Part shown: positions 46,497-56,320 of the stretch, one piece after another
How positions within the stretch are numbered: position 1 is the stretch's first letter
Layout of the letters: the number at the start of each line of letters is the position of its first letter
Assembly (NCBI RefSeq): GCF_902506195.1
Contig: NZ_LR732817.1
Span: 823,147 to 887,146, forward strand
Source: Citricoccus sp. K5
GTDB lineage: Bacteria; Actinomycetota; Actinomycetes; Actinomycetales; Micrococcaceae
Direction of reading: 5' to 3'
Length of the DNA stretch: 64,000 nt
Position numbers and translations under genes: made by a program
Notes under the pieces: model-generated
What the model was told of the DNA's origin: nothing
Database searches by the model: none
The model's input: only the letters and a program-made list of their open reading frames with translations

Positions 46497-47287
46497 TGCT
46501 GACTCTGACGGACGTGAACAAGACGTTCTTCCCGGGCACCGTCAACGAGCGGCGTGCCCTGCGGGGGATCGACCTGCACCTGCGCGAGGGCGACTTCGTC
46601 ACGGTGATCGGCTCCAACGGCGCCGGCAAGTCCACGGTGCTGAATGTGATCTCGGGCGGACTGGGGCCGGACTCCGGCACCGTGACGATCGACGGCCGCA
46701 ACGTCACTCGGCTCAAGGACCACCGCCGGGCCGCCCTGGTGGGCCGGGTCTTCCAGGATCCGATGGCGGGAACCGCGCCGCACCTGAGCATCGAGGAGAA
46801 CATGGCGATCGCGGACAAGCGCGGTGCCACCCGGATGCTGGGTCGAGGCGTCACCAACGCCAAGCGCCGCCGATTCACGGAGGCGCTCTCCGTGCTCGAG
46901 CTGGGCCTCGAGAACCGGCTCAAGGCCAAGGTCGGACTCCTCTCCGGTGGCCAGCGGCAGGCCCTCAGCCTGCTCATGGCCACATTCTCGGACCCGCGGA
47001 TCCTGCTGTTGGACGAGCACACCGCCGCCCTGGATCCGCAGCGTGCCGAGCTCGTGACCCGGCTGACCGAGCAGATCGTCACGGACCAGGGGCTCACCAC
47101 GCTGATGGTCACGCACAACATGGAGCAGGCGCTGCGGGTGGGCAACCGCCTCGTCATGATGCACGACGGCCAGATCATCCTCGACCTGGACGAGGAGCAG
47201 AAGCGCGGCAAGACCGTGCGGGACCTGCTCGGCGAGTTCGAGAAGATCAAGGGGGCCACGCTGGACGACAAGACCCTGCTCCAGTAG
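46496..47287 (+). CDS. ABC transporter ATPase, TrpZ-like
   Basis: 263 residues: Walker A GSNGAGKST, Q-loop RVFQDPMAG, signature LSGGQRQALSLLM, Walker B ILLLDEHTAALDP (His in place of the usual Pro after DE, as in this subfamily), switch His in VTHNMEQA. Energises import with the two upstream proteins. ATG 46496 overlaps the permease stop. Confidence 0.92.
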   Translation: MLTLTDVNKTFFPGTVNERRALRGIDLHLREGDFVTVIGSNGAGKSTVLNVISGGLGPDSGTVTIDGRNVTRLKDHRRAALVGRVFQDPMAGTAPHLSIEENMAIADKRGATRMLGRGVTNAKRRRFTEALSVLELGLENRLKAKVGLLSGGQRQALSLLMATFSDPRILLLDEHTAALDPQRAELVTRLTEQIVTDQGLTTLMVTHNMEQALRVGNRLVMMHDGQIILDLDEEQKRGKTVRDLLGEFEKIKGATLDDKTLLQ

Positions 47288-47299
47288 GCACCGGGGCCG

Positions 47300-47339
47300 G
47301 GCCGCCTTCCGGCGATCCGCACCTGACCGGTACGGCGGC
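47300..47339 (+). terminator. possible terminator after the ABC operon
   Basis: GCCGCC (47301) with GGCGGC (to 47339) and an inner CCGG/CCGG pair, 13 bases after the ATPase stop; the loop is large and there is no U-run. Confidence 0.4.
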
Positions 47340-47430
47340 TGGCAGTGACCCCCTGCACGTGAAAGGGTGACTCCACCGCACCCTGATGTCGAGGTCCCGG
47401 GCCATGATGAGCCCTAGGGACGAGGAGATG

Positions 47431-48969
47431 ATGGATACCACCTTCAAACTCATAGCGATCCTGTTGTACTTCGCCGCGATGCTGGCCATCGGCTTCTACG
47501 CGTCCCGGAAGAACAACGACCTCGACGACTACATGCTCGCCGGTCGCAAACTCCCGCCGTTCGTGGCGGCGCTCTCCGCCGGCGCCTCGGACATGTCCGG
47601 CTGGCTGCTCCTCGGCCTGCCCGGCGCGGTCTACGCGTCCGGCCTGGTGGAGGCCTGGATCGCCGTCGGCCTGACCATCGGCGCCTGGCTGAACTGGAAG
47701 TTCATCGCGCCGCGCCTGCGGGCCTACACCGAGGTGGCCCGGAACTCCATCACCATCCCCTCGTTCCTGGAGAACCGCTTCCGTGACCGCACCCACCTGC
47801 TGCGGATCGTGGCCGGTGGAATCGTGCTGGTGTACTTCACCTTCTACGTGTCCTCCGGCATGGTGGCCGGCGGCAAGTTCTTCGAGTCCTCGTTCGGCTC
47901 GACCTACCTCGTCGGCATGCTGCTCGTGGCGGGCGTGACCATCGTCTACACCCTGTTCGGCGGCTTCCTCGGTGCCTCGCTCACGGACGTGGCGCAGGGC
48001 CTGCTCATGCTGGCCGCACTCATCGCCGTCCCGGTGGTCGCCCTCATCAACGTGGGTGGCTGGGGCGAGATGGTCGACCTGATCGGGTCCGCGGACGCCG
48101 GGATGGAGGAGGGCACCAACCGGCTGTCCTTCCTGGCCAACGCCACGTGGGTCGGCGTGATCTCCGCCTTGGCGTGGGGCCTGGGGTACTTCGGGCAGCC
48201 ACACATCATCGTCCGCTTCATGGCCCTGCGGTCGGCGAAGGACGCCGTGGCCGGACGTCGCATCGGCGTGGCCTGGATGGCGATCTGTGCCTTCGGCGCC
48301 GTCATGACCGCGCTGGTGGGCATCGCCTACTTCCAGGCGAATCCCGGCATCACACTGGACGATCCGGAGACGGTGTTCCTGGTCCTGGCCCAGATCCTGT
48401 TCCACCCCTTCGTGGCCGGTCTGGTCCTCGCGGCCGTGCTGGCCGCCGTGATGTCCACGATCTCCTCCCAGCTGATCGTGTGCTCCTCCGCCCTGGTGGA
48501 GGACCTCTACAAGCTCTTCGGCCGCAAGGCCAGTGCCCGGAACGAGCTGTGGCTGGGCCGCGGCGGGGTCATCCTGGTGGCCATCATCGCGATCCTCATC
48601 GCCCTCGATCCCGAGGCCAGTGTCCTGGACCTCGTTAGTTTCGCCTGGGCGGGCTTCGGCGCCTCCTTCGGGCCGGTGGTGATCCTGGCGCTGTTCTGGA
48701 AGAAGTTCAACGCCTGGGGCTCCCTGTCCTCACTGGTGGTCGGCGCCGTCATCGTCTTCTGGTGGGGCAACATGCCGGACGAGGCCTGGGGTGGGGCCTT
48801 CGAGATGTACGAGATCGTGCCCGGCTTCGTGCTGGCCGCCATCGTGGGCATCATCGTCTCCCTGGTGACCCACCGCTCGGAGGCCGCGGAGACGGCCGAG
48901 ATCAGCGCCGAGTTCGACGAGGCCGTCGCGGTCTCCAAGGGCAAGGAGTTCGTCACCTCGGAGGCCTGA
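47431..48969 (+). CDS. putP: sodium/proline symporter PutP
   Basis: 512 residues, about the size of E. coli PutP (502), with 13 predicted helices of the SSS family. Recognised by ASRKNNDLDDYMLAGRKL, ALSAGASDMSGWLLLGLPG, GYFGQPHIIVRFMA and AAVMSTISSQLIVCSSA (sodium-site Ser/Thr). It imports proline with sodium. Start chosen at ATG 47431 (AGGGA at 10 bases); ATGs at 47404, 47407 and 47428 are also in frame. Convergent with the GNAT gene; a hairpin lies between. Confidence 0.94.
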   Translation: MDTTFKLIAILLYFAAMLAIGFYASRKNNDLDDYMLAGRKLPPFVAALSAGASDMSGWLLLGLPGAVYASGLVEAWIAVGLTIGAWLNWKFIAPRLRAYTEVARNSITIPSFLENRFRDRTHLLRIVAGGIVLVYFTFYVSSGMVAGGKFFESSFGSTYLVGMLLVAGVTIVYTLFGGFLGASLTDVAQGLLMLAALIAVPVVALINVGGWGEMVDLIGSADAGMEEGTNRLSFLANATWVGVISALAWGLGYFGQPHIIVRFMALRSAKDAVAGRRIGVAWMAICAFGAVMTALVGIAYFQANPGITLDDPETVFLVLAQILFHPFVAGLVLAAVLAAVMSTISSQLIVCSSALVEDLYKLFGRKASARNELWLGRGGVILVAIIAILIALDPEASVLDLVSFAWAGFGASFGPVVILALFWKKFNAWGSLSSLVVGAVIVFWWGNMPDEAWGGAFEMYEIVPGFVLAAIVGIIVSLVTHRSEAAETAEISAEFDEAVAVSKGKEFVTSEA

Positions 48970-48981
48970 GATGCACGGTAG

Positions 48982-49009
48982 GACGGTTCACCCGGGGTGC
49001 TGAGCCGTC
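48982..49009. terminator. bidirectional hairpin between putP and the GNAT gene
   Basis: GACGGTTCA (48982-48990) pairs with TGAGCCGTC (49001-49009) with one T-G pair; it includes the GNAT stop codon and lies 13 bases after the putP stop. Confidence 0.6.
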
Positions 49010-49989
49010 ACCCGTGGCCCCCGGTAACCGCGCAGTGCCGCGTCCTGCCGCATCCCCAGGGACAGGTACAGGGCGTGCGCAGCCTTCCGGGACTCGCGCA
49101 CCGTCAGGTGCAGCATCCCAGGATCTCCCGCAGCCAGGAGCCGTTCGGCGAGACCGATCACGAGCCGGCGGCCCAATCCGTGGCGCCGAGCCTCGGGGAC
49201 CACGGCCGTGAAGTCCACATAGGCCTGGCCGTCGTCCTGGAGAGATCCCGCAGCGTAGCCCAGCACCGCCCCGGTGGAATCCTCGGCCACCACGGTGTGG
49301 TGGCGGGAGAGCAACTGGGCGGCCGTCGCGTAGGCCTCGCCGAACTCGGCCGTGTGCAGCGGTTCCAGGAGCCCGACGTCGGCCGGTCCCGCCGGCCGGA
49401 TACGCACCGGTTCGCGGAGGCGCACCGTCGGCGCCGCGCCGGCGTCGGGCCCGGTGTGCTGTTCGGCTTGTTCGGCCTGTTCCGTCTGTTCCCTCTGTAC
49501 TGCCGGCTCCGACCACCGCGCCGCCGTAGAAGCCGGGGCCACCATGGCGTAGTTCACCTCCGTGGCGGTCCAGCCCAGGTCGGCGGCCAGGGCGGCCATG
49601 GACCCGTTCGCCACGTGGCCGCACATCTCGAAGCGTTCGATGCCCGCCGGGACGGCATCACACACCGCAGCCACCAGGGCGGCGCCGTGGCTGGCCACCT
49701 GCTCGGGACGGCCCCACGGTCCGTGGACCCAGGCCATTGACGGCTCCGGGTCCCAGTCGACGGTGCACGCGGCGATGACCGTGCCGTCCTGTTCCACGAC
49801 CCTCAGGCCACGCAACCAGGGCTGGCCCAGGCCCTCGAGTTCGGCCTCGATCCCGGCGGCATCGTCCCCGAGGAACGCGGTGCCGGTGGCGGGATCCTGC
49901 TGGCAGGCGACGATGAAGGCCAGGGCGGCGCTTCTCTCCGCTGTGCTGCCGTCCACCGCGTCTCCCGCCACCGGGTTGCTCTCGACCAT
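48988..49989 (-). CDS. GNAT acetyltransferase with two GNAT domains
   Basis: 333 residues. The C-terminal domain (~190-325) is a clear GNAT fold: VPEARRHGLGRRLV is acetyl-CoA motif A (R/QxxGxG), and ESRKAAHALYLSLGM is motif B. The N-terminal ~150 residues look like a degenerate GNAT copy (no intact motif A), resembling mycothiol synthase-type tandem proteins, though this is not sufficient to call MshD. The linker (~165-185) contains EQTEQAEQAEQ. Substrate unknown. Confidence 0.82.
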   Translation of the reverse strand: MVESNPVAGDAVDGSTAERSAALAFIVACQQDPATGTAFLGDDAAGIEAELEGLGQPWLRGLRVVEQDGTVIAACTVDWDPEPSMAWVHGPWGRPEQVASHGAALVAAVCDAVPAGIERFEMCGHVANGSMAALAADLGWTATEVNYAMVAPASTAARWSEPAVQREQTEQAEQAEQHTGPDAGAAPTVRLREPVRIRPAGPADVGLLEPLHTAEFGEAYATAAQLLSRHHTVVAEDSTGAVLGYAAGSLQDDGQAYVDFTAVVPEARRHGLGRRLVIGLAERLLAAGDPGMLHLTVRESRKAAHALYLSLGMRQDAALRGYRGPRVTAQHPG

Positions 49990-50006
49990 GAGGGAATCGT
50001 CTGCCC

Positions 50007-50012
50007 TACGAT
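50007..50012 (+). promoter_or_regulatory. -10 element TACGAT of the META-domain gene
   Basis: TACGAT ends 6 bases before ATG 50019, consistent with a leaderless transcript. No Shine-Dalgarno sequence is present. Confidence 0.5.
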
Positions 50013-50018
50013 GGCGTG

Positions 50019-50354
50019 ATGGAAGAGCTCGCCGCCGAACTCATCGATCACCGTTGGGGCTCCGACGCCCCGGGCCAACCGTGGCTGGGCTTCGAGGCCG
50101 GGGGCCGGCTGCACGGTTCCGACGGCTGCAATCGCCTGATGGGGGAGTGGACCCTGACGGCGCAGCGGGCCGACTTCGGCCGTCTGGTCTCGACGATGAT
50201 GTTCTGCGAGGGCGTGGACACCTGGCTCAACGGCGCCGTGTCCGCACGGCTCCTCCATGACGCTTCCGGAGATCGGCTCGAGGTCCTCGATGCGGCGGGC
50301 CGGGTCATCGGCGTCCTGCCGCGGACCGTCCCGGACACCGGGGTTACCGCGTGA
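50019..50354 (+). CDS. META-domain (HslJ-like) protein
   Basis: 111 residues. The GSDGCNRLMGEW motif and the downstream STMMFCEG match the META/HslJ fold (GCNxxxG and TxMxC). There is no signal peptide, unlike many META proteins. Function of the family is unclear (heat shock, motility or stress links). Divergent from the GNAT gene, convergent with a tRNA gene. In-frame GTG 50016 is an alternative start. Confidence 0.8.
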   Translation: MEELAAELIDHRWGSDAPGQPWLGFEAGGRLHGSDGCNRLMGEWTLTAQRADFGRLVSTMMFCEGVDTWLNGAVSARLLHDASGDRLEVLDAAGRVIGVLPRTVPDTGVTA

Positions 50355-50360
50355 CGATCC

Positions 50361-50388
50361 GGCCGTGGGTGACGCCGATGACACGGCC
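50361..50388. terminator. hairpin between the META gene and tRNA-Arg
   Basis: GGCCGTG (50361-50367) and CACGGCC (50382-50388), perfect 7-bp stem with a 14-base loop, located at the 3' ends of both converging genes. Confidence 0.5.
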
Positions 50389-50413
50389 ATGAGGAGAGAA
50401 AAAGAGGAGATAA

Positions 50414-50489
50414 TGGTGCCCCCGGCAGGAATCGAACCTGCGGCCTTCTGCTCCGGAGGCAGACGCTCTATCCCCTGAGCTACGGAGGC
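50414..50489 (-). tRNA. tRNA-Arg(CCG)
   Basis: 76 bases including encoded CCA. Acceptor GCCTCCG pairs with CGGGGGC (one T-G), D-loop GCTCAGGGGAT, anticodon stem TCTGC/GCAGA with loop CTCCGGA (anticodon CCG, reads CGG), T-arm with GGTTCGATTCC. CGG is a common Arg codon in this GC-rich genome. Confidence 0.96.
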
Positions 50490-50605
50490 GGGGGTCTCTC
50501 AATCGGCGGGCCGATCAGGACTTGATAACCCTACCCCATGCGGGGCCGGTGCGGGAAACCGGCCAGCGGTCCCACGTCGGTTACGGGCGGAGACCGCCAG
50601 AACAT

Positions 50606-50611
50606 TAGACT
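50606..50611 (+). promoter_or_regulatory. -10 element TAGACT of argS
   Basis: TAGACT is followed by 7 bases and then GTG 50619, so argS mRNA is probably leaderless; no ribosome binding site is seen. Confidence 0.6.
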
Positions 50612-50618
50612 GTCGCGG

Positions 50619-52283
50619 GTGACCCCCGAAGACCTTTCCACAGCCCTGGCCGCTTGCCTGCAGGATGCCGTTGATTCCGGCGAGATCTCTGTGGAGGTGC
50701 CCACCACGATCAAGGTGGAGCGACCGAAGAACCGAGAGCACGGTGACTGGGCCACCAACGTGGCCATGCAGCTGGGCAAGAAGGCCGGCCTGGCCCCGCG
50801 AGACCTCGCGGCGCTGCTCTCCGAGAGGCTGGCGCAGGTCCCCGGCGTGGACCGGGTGGACATCGCCGGCCCCGGATTCCTGAACATCACGCTCGACGCC
50901 GCGGCCGCGGGGGAGCTGGCCCGCACCGTCGTCGAGGCCGGAGCAGCGTATGGCCGGAACACCGCCCTGGCGGGCAGCGTGGTCAATATGGAGTTTGTCT
51001 CCGCGAACCCCACGGGTCCCCTGCACATCGGCCACACCCGCTGGGCCGCGCTCGGCGACGCGATCTCCCGGCTGCTGCGCGCCTCCGGAGCCGAGGTCAC
51101 GGCCGAGTACTACATCAACGACGCCGGCCACCAGATGAACGTGTTCGCCCAGTCGGTCTACAACCGCCTGCACGGCCTGCCCGTGCCGGAGGGCGGCTAC
51201 CCGGGCGGGTACATCCAGGACCTGGCCACCCAGGTGCGCACCGAACACCCGGACATCATGACCCTCACCGAGCAGGCGGCCCTTCCGGTCATCCGCGAGG
51301 CGGCCTACCGCCACCAGATGCAGGACATCCGGGACACGCTCAAGACCTTCGGCGTGCACTTCGATGTCTGGTTCTCGGAGAGGGAGCTGCACGAGTCCGG
51401 GGCCATCGGCCATGCCGTGCAGCGTCTGCGCGAGCAGGGTCACATCGACGACCGTGAGGGCGCCGTCTGGCTGCGCACCACCGACTTCGGGGATGACAAG
51501 GACCGCGTGCTCATCCGCGCCAACGGCGAGCCCACCTACTTCGCCGCGGATGCCGCGTACTACCTGTCCAAGAAGGACCGCGGCTTCATCGAGAAGATCT
51601 ACCTGCTCGGCGCGGACCACCACGGCTACGTCGGCCGCCTCAAGGCCATCGCCGCCTGCGCCGGTGATGACCCGGGACGCAACATCGAGGTGCTCATCGG
51701 CCAGCTGATCTCCGTCAACGGAGCCAAGCTGTCCAAGCGGGCCGGCAACATCATCGAGCTCAAGGACCTCATCGACTGGCTCGGGGCGGACGCGCTGCGC
51801 TACTCACTGGCCCGGTACCCGGCGGACTCCCCGATCACCATCGACCCGGAGATCCTCACGTCGAAGACCAATGACAACCCGGTGTTCTACGTGCAGTACG
51901 CCCATGCCCGGTCCCGGGGGGCGGCACGCACGGCCGAGGCGGCCGGCGTCGACCGTTCCGTCTTCGACGCCGCGCTGCTGACGCACGCGACCGAATCGGA
52001 TCTGCTGGCCCGGCTGGGCGAATTCCCGTCGATCGTGGCCCAGGCCGCCGAATTCCGCGAACCGCACCGCGTGGCCCGCCACCTGGAGGTCATCGCCGGC
52101 GCCTACCATTCCTGGTATGCCGCGTGCCGGATCGTGCCCGTGGCCGAGGGCCGGGCCGGCGACATCCAGCCGGGGGAGATCACCGACCTCAACCGCACCC
52201 GCCTGTGGCTCAACGAGGCCACCGCGCAGGTGCTCGCCAATGGACTCGACCTGCTGGGCGTGAGCGCCCCGGAACGGATGTGA
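50619..52283 (+). CDS. argS: arginyl-tRNA synthetase
   Basis: 554 residues, class I synthetase: N-terminal additional domain, HIGH motif as PTGPLHIGHTRW, KMSKS counterpart as GAKLSKRAGN, and the C-terminal DALR anticodon-binding domain. Start GTG 50619 fits the family N terminus and the leaderless pattern. First gene of argS-lysA-hom-thrC-thrB; it lies 130 bases from a divergent tRNA-Arg gene, which it would charge. Confidence 0.97.
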   Translation: MTPEDLSTALAACLQDAVDSGEISVEVPTTIKVERPKNREHGDWATNVAMQLGKKAGLAPRDLAALLSERLAQVPGVDRVDIAGPGFLNITLDAAAAGELARTVVEAGAAYGRNTALAGSVVNMEFVSANPTGPLHIGHTRWAALGDAISRLLRASGAEVTAEYYINDAGHQMNVFAQSVYNRLHGLPVPEGGYPGGYIQDLATQVRTEHPDIMTLTEQAALPVIREAAYRHQMQDIRDTLKTFGVHFDVWFSERELHESGAIGHAVQRLREQGHIDDREGAVWLRTTDFGDDKDRVLIRANGEPTYFAADAAYYLSKKDRGFIEKIYLLGADHHGYVGRLKAIAACAGDDPGRNIEVLIGQLISVNGAKLSKRAGNIIELKDLIDWLGADALRYSLARYPADSPITIDPEILTSKTNDNPVFYVQYAHARSRGAARTAEAAGVDRSVFDAALLTHATESDLLARLGEFPSIVAQAAEFREPHRVARHLEVIAGAYHSWYAACRIVPVAEGRAGDIQPGEITDLNRTRLWLNEATAQVLANGLDLLGVSAPERM

Positions 52284-53743
52284 CCGTGACTTCTTCGACT
52301 GCCCAGGTCTCGCCCCTGGCACCCGACTGGCTCGACTACCCCGAAGACCCGAATGCCCTGGTCACCAAGCTCTGGGCCTCCGGAGTGGAACGGAACGACG
52401 ACGGCGAGATCGCCGTCCAGGGCCTGCCCGCCTCCCAGCTGGCCCGGGACTACGGGACACCGCTCCTGGTCCTCGACGAGGATGACTTCCGCTCGCGGGC
52501 CCGGGCCTTCCGCGACGCCTTCAACGAGGCCTTCGCGGACCTGTGCGGCGGCGTGGACGTCTACTACGCCGGCAAGTCGTTCCTCTGCACCCCCGCGGCC
52601 CGCTGGGTGACGGAGGAGGGCCTGCGCCTGGACACCGCCTCCGGGGGCGAGATGGCCACCGCGCTGCGCGCGGGCGTCGATCCGGCGCACATCGGACTGC
52701 ACGGCAACAACAAGTCCGATGACGAGATGCGCCGGGCCCTGGCCGCCGGGGTGGGGCGGATCGTGGTGGACTCCCTGGACGAGCTGGACCGGCTCACCGA
52801 GCTGGCCGCCGAGGCCGGCGCGGTCGCGCCCGTGATGCTGCGGCTGACGCCCGGAGTGCACGCCCACACCCATGAGTTCATCGCCACCGCCCACGAGGAC
52901 CAGAAGTTCGGTCTCTCGATGGTGGGGCCGGCGGGAATCGACGGGACGGCTGGAACGGCCGGGTCGCCGGCCGCAGAGGCCGTCGCGCGGGCGCTGGCCG
53001 CCGGGTCCATCGACCTGCGCGGACTGCACTGCCACATCGGCTCGCAGATCTTCGAGCCCGAGGGCTTCGGCGTGGCCGCAGAGAAGCTGTTGGGCTTCCT
53101 CGCCGAGATCAAGGCGGAGCACGGCGTCGAGCTGGAGGAGCTGGACCTCGGCGGCGGGCACGGCATCGCCTACACCGCCGCGGATACCCCGCGGACGCCG
53201 CAGGACATCGCCACCACGCTGGCCGGCGTGGTCGGCGCTGCCTGCACGGCGCTGGGGATGGCCTGCCCCCGGATCTCGATCGAGCCCGGCCGTGCCATCT
53301 CCGGCCCGGCCGCCTTCACCCTGTACGAGGCCGGTGTCCGCAAGACCGTGACCGTGGACGGTGACCAGGGCGCCACCCATCCGCGCCGCTACGTCTCCGT
53401 GGACGGGGGCATGTCGGACAATGCCCGCCCGGTCCTCTACGAGGCCGACTACTCCGTGGCGTTGGCCTCCCGTGCCTCCGGCGCCCCGGCGGTCCTCTCC
53501 CGGGTGGTGGGCAAGCACTGCGAGTCCGGGGATATCGTCGTCAAGGATGCCTACCTCCCGGACGACGTGGCCCGCGGCGATCTGCTGGCCGTGCCCGCCA
53601 CCGGTGCGTACTGCCATTCGCTGTCCAGCAACTACAACATGCTCACCCGGCCGGCCGTCGTCGCGGTCCAGGGCGGGCAGGCACGCGTGATCATCCGCCG
53701 CGAGACCGAAGAGGACCTCTTCGCCCGCGAGACCGGTCTGTAG
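52280..53743 (+). CDS. lysA: diaminopimelate decarboxylase
   Basis: 487 residues, fold-type III PLP enzyme. The PLP Lys lies in VYYAGKSFL (actinobacterial variant of YAxKAN), with the GGGHGIAY phosphate loop, IEPGRAI, and the active-site Cys region HCESGD. It makes lysine from meso-diaminopimelate. GTG 52280 overlaps the argS stop (GTGA); GTG 52286 is the alternative with better ribosome-binding-site spacing. A ~15-residue Gly/Ala/Thr insertion (GIDGTAGTAGSPAAE) lies near residue 220. Confidence 0.95.
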   Translation: MTVTSSTAQVSPLAPDWLDYPEDPNALVTKLWASGVERNDDGEIAVQGLPASQLARDYGTPLLVLDEDDFRSRARAFRDAFNEAFADLCGGVDVYYAGKSFLCTPAARWVTEEGLRLDTASGGEMATALRAGVDPAHIGLHGNNKSDDEMRRALAAGVGRIVVDSLDELDRLTELAAEAGAVAPVMLRLTPGVHAHTHEFIATAHEDQKFGLSMVGPAGIDGTAGTAGSPAAEAVARALAAGSIDLRGLHCHIGSQIFEPEGFGVAAEKLLGFLAEIKAEHGVELEELDLGGGHGIAYTAADTPRTPQDIATTLAGVVGAACTALGMACPRISIEPGRAISGPAAFTLYEAGVRKTVTVDGDQGATHPRRYVSVDGGMSDNARPVLYEADYSVALASRASGAPAVLSRVVGKHCESGDIVVKDAYLPDDVARGDLLAVPATGAYCHSLSSNYNMLTRPAVVAVQGGQARVIIRRETEEDLFARETGL

Positions 53744-53750
53744 CGGAGCC

Positions 53751-53786
53751 GACTTTTCCACCCTGACTTTTCCGCCCGACTTTTCC
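53751..53786. repeat. three GACTTTTCC repeats between lysA and hom
   Basis: GACTTTTCC at 53751, 53765 and 53778 (spacings 14 and 13), each followed by C/A-rich bases. AT-rich for this genome. Origin or role unknown; slippage duplication or a binding array are both possible. Confidence 0.7.
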
Positions 53787-53810
53787 ATCTCCCAGAACCA
53801 ACGGAGGACC

Positions 53811-55187
53811 ATGACCGTCACGACCCCGTCCGCTCCGCACGCCTCGCAGCCGGCCCTGAAGATCGCGCTGCTGGGCGCCGGCACCGTCGGCTCCCAGGTG
53901 GCGCGGATCCTCACGGAGGACGCCGAGATGCTGGCCGCCCGCGTGGGCACGCGCCTGGAACTGGCCGGCGTCTTCGTCCGCAATCCGGACGGACGTCGCG
54001 ACTACCAGCTGCCCCGCGAGCTGTACACCACGGACGCCGAGGCGCTGGTGGACTCCGCCGACATCGTGCTGGAGCTGATGGGTGGCATCGAGCCCGCCAA
54101 GTCGCTCATCGAACGGGCCATCGGCAACGGCTCAGCCGTGGTCACGGGCAACAAGGCCCTGCTCGCCCAGTCCGGCTCGGAGTTGTTCGCGGCCGCCGCG
54201 GAGGCCGGCACCCAGCTCTCCTTCGAGGCGTCCGTGGCCGGGGCCATCCCCATCCTGCGCCCGCTGCGGGACTCCCTGGCGGGGGACACCGTCACCCGCG
54301 TGATGGGCATCGCCAACGGCACGACGAACTACATCCTGGACCAGATGGACACCACCGGGGCAGCTTTTGATGATGCCCTCGCCGATGCCCAGGAGCTCGG
54401 CTACGCTGAGGCCGACCCGACGGCGGACATCGAGGGCCATGACGCGGCCGCCAAGGCTGCGATCCTGGCCAATCTGGCCTTCCACGCACCGTTCCGGATC
54501 GACGAGGTCTACTGCGAGGGCATCACCAGGATCACCGCCGCGGACAATGAGGCCGCCTCCGAGGCCGGCTACGTCATCAAGCTGCTGGCGATCGCCGAGC
54601 GGATCACGGCTGGTGACGGGACCGCCGGCGCCGTCCTGCGCGTGCATCCGACACTGTTGCCGCGCGAACACCCGCTGGCCGCCGTCCGCGGCGCGTTCAA
54701 CGCCGTCTTCGTCGAGGCGCAGAACGCCGGCGAACTGATGTTCTACGGCCCCGGTGCCGGCGGGGCCCCCACGGCCAGCGCCGTCATGGGGGACACCGTC
54801 TCCATCGCCCGCCGGCTGGTCCGCGGCGGTGCCGGGCGCACGCACACCCCGCGCTCCGTGGTGCCGGCCCTGCCCGTGGGGGAGGCACGCACAAGCTACA
54901 TGGTGGTCATCCGGGTGGCGGACCGCCCCGGCGTACTGGCCGCCATCGCCTCGGCCGTCGCCCAACACGGTGTCTCGATCGTGTCCATGCGCCAGGTCCC
55001 CCTGGCGGAGGACGACCTCGTCGTCGAGGAATCCGACGAGGCCTACACCGATGAGGCACCCGAGTCTCTCCTGCGCATCATCACGCACGAGGCCAAGGAG
55101 CAGAACCTGGCGGCCACCGTGGCCACCATCAAGGAACTGGACGTGGTGACCGAAGTGGTTTCGGTCCTGCGAGTCGAAGGGAACTGA
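53811..55187 (+). CDS. hom: homoserine dehydrogenase
   Basis: 458 residues: N-terminal Rossmann fold with GAGTVGSQV, catalytic-domain motif [11 protein letters not shown] and the [17 protein letters not shown] segment, and a C-terminal ACT domain (~365-450) that usually senses threonine. It reduces aspartate semialdehyde to homoserine. ACGGAGGACC precedes ATG 53811. thrC starts 5 bases after the stop. Confidence 0.97.
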   Translation: MTVTTPSAPHASQPALKIALLGAGTVGSQVARILTEDAEMLAARVGTRLELAGVFVRNPDGRRDYQLPRELYTTDAEALVDSADIVLELMGGIEPAKSLIERAIGNGSAVVTGNKALLAQSGSELFAAAAEAGTQLSFEASVAGAIPILRPLRDSLAGDTVTRVMGIANGTTNYILDQMDTTGAAFDDALADAQELGYAEADPTADIEGHDAAAKAAILANLAFHAPFRIDEVYCEGITRITAADNEAASEAGYVIKLLAIAERITAGDGTAGAVLRVHPTLLPREHPLAAVRGAFNAVFVEAQNAGELMFYGPGAGGAPTASAVMGDTVSIARRLVRGGAGRTHTPRSVVPALPVGEARTSYMVVIRVADRPGVLAAIASAVAQHGVSIVSMRQVPLAEDDLVVEESDEAYTDEAPESLLRIITHEAKEQNLAATVATIKELDVVTEVVSVLRVEGN

Positions 55188-55192
55188 ACACA

Positions 55193-56320
55193 GTGGCACA
55201 CCAATGGCGCGGGGTCATCCGCGAATACGCCGACCGCCTGCCCGTCAGCACGAGCACCCGGGTGGTCACCCTGGGCGAGGGCGGCACGCCGCTGATCGAG
55301 GCCCCGGCCCTGTCCGCGCTCGTGGACGGTGAGGTGTGGGTGAAGTTCGAGGGCATGAACCCCACCGGCTCCTTCAAGGACCGTGGCATGACTATGGCCA
55401 TCACCGCTGCCGTGGAGCAGGGTGCCCAGGCCGTGGTCTGTGCCTCCACCGGCAACACCTCGGCCTCCGCCGCCGCCTACGCGACCCAGGCCGGGCTGAC
55501 CTGCGCCGTGCTGGTACCGGACGGCAAGATCGCCATGGGCAAGCTCTCGCAGGCCATCGCCCACGGCGCCACGCTGCTGCAGGTGGACGGCAATTTCGAC
55601 AACTGCCTCGACGTGGCCCGCAAGCTCTCCGAGAACTACCCGGTCTTCCTCGTGAACTCCGTGAACCCGAACCGCATCGAGGGGCAGAAGACCGGTGCGT
55701 TCGAGGTCGTGGACGCCCTCGGCGACGCCCCGGACTACCACCTGCTGCCCGTGGGCAACGCCGGCAACATCACCGCCTACTGGAAGGGCTACCAGGAGTA
55801 CTCCCAGCCCTACACGAACCCCCACCCCGGTGCCGCCCCTGAAGGGTCCGAGCCGGTCGAGCTGCCCGCGGTGGCCACCCGGACCCCCACGATGTGGGGC
55901 TTCCAGGCCGCCGGTGCAGCACCGATCGTCCTCGGTCATCCCGTGACCGAGCCGGACACCATCGCCACCGCCATCCGGATCGGCAACCCGGCCTCCTGGG
56001 AGCAGGCCGAGGCGGCGCGCGACGAGTCCGGGGGCATGATCGACTCCGTCACCGATGACGAGATCCTGGCCGCCCACCGCTGGCTGTCCGCCCGGGAGGG
56101 CGTCTTCGTGGAACCCGCCTCCGCCGCCGGCGTGGCCGGACTCATCAAGCATCACGCCCTCGGCAACGTCCCGGCGGGCAAGCGCTGGGTCATCACCGTG
56201 ACCGGTCACGGACTCAAGGACCCGCAGTGGGCCCTGAGGAATGCGGACGGCTCGGACGTCGAACCGCAGAAGGTGCCGTTCGACGTCGTGGCCGTGGCCG
56301 AGGCCCTGGGGCTCTCCTGA
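55193..56320 (+). CDS. thrC: threonine synthase
   Basis: 375 residues, fold-type II PLP enzyme; PLP Lys in [11 protein letters not shown], phosphate loop PVGNAGNI, and the [13 protein letters not shown] segment. It converts phosphohomoserine to threonine. GTG 55193 lies close after hom; the stop overlaps thrB (TGATG). Confidence 0.96.
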   Translation: MAHQWRGVIREYADRLPVSTSTRVVTLGEGGTPLIEAPALSALVDGEVWVKFEGMNPTGSFKDRGMTMAITAAVEQGAQAVVCASTGNTSASAAAYATQAGLTCAVLVPDGKIAMGKLSQAIAHGATLLQVDGNFDNCLDVARKLSENYPVFLVNSVNPNRIEGQKTGAFEVVDALGDAPDYHLLPVGNAGNITAYWKGYQEYSQPYTNPHPGAAPEGSEPVELPAVATRTPTMWGFQAAGAAPIVLGHPVTEPDTIATAIRIGNPASWEQAEAARDESGGMIDSVTDDEILAAHRWLSAREGVFVEPASAAGVAGLIKHHALGNVPAGKRWVITVTGHGLKDPQWALRNADGSDVEPQKVPFDVVAVAEALGLS

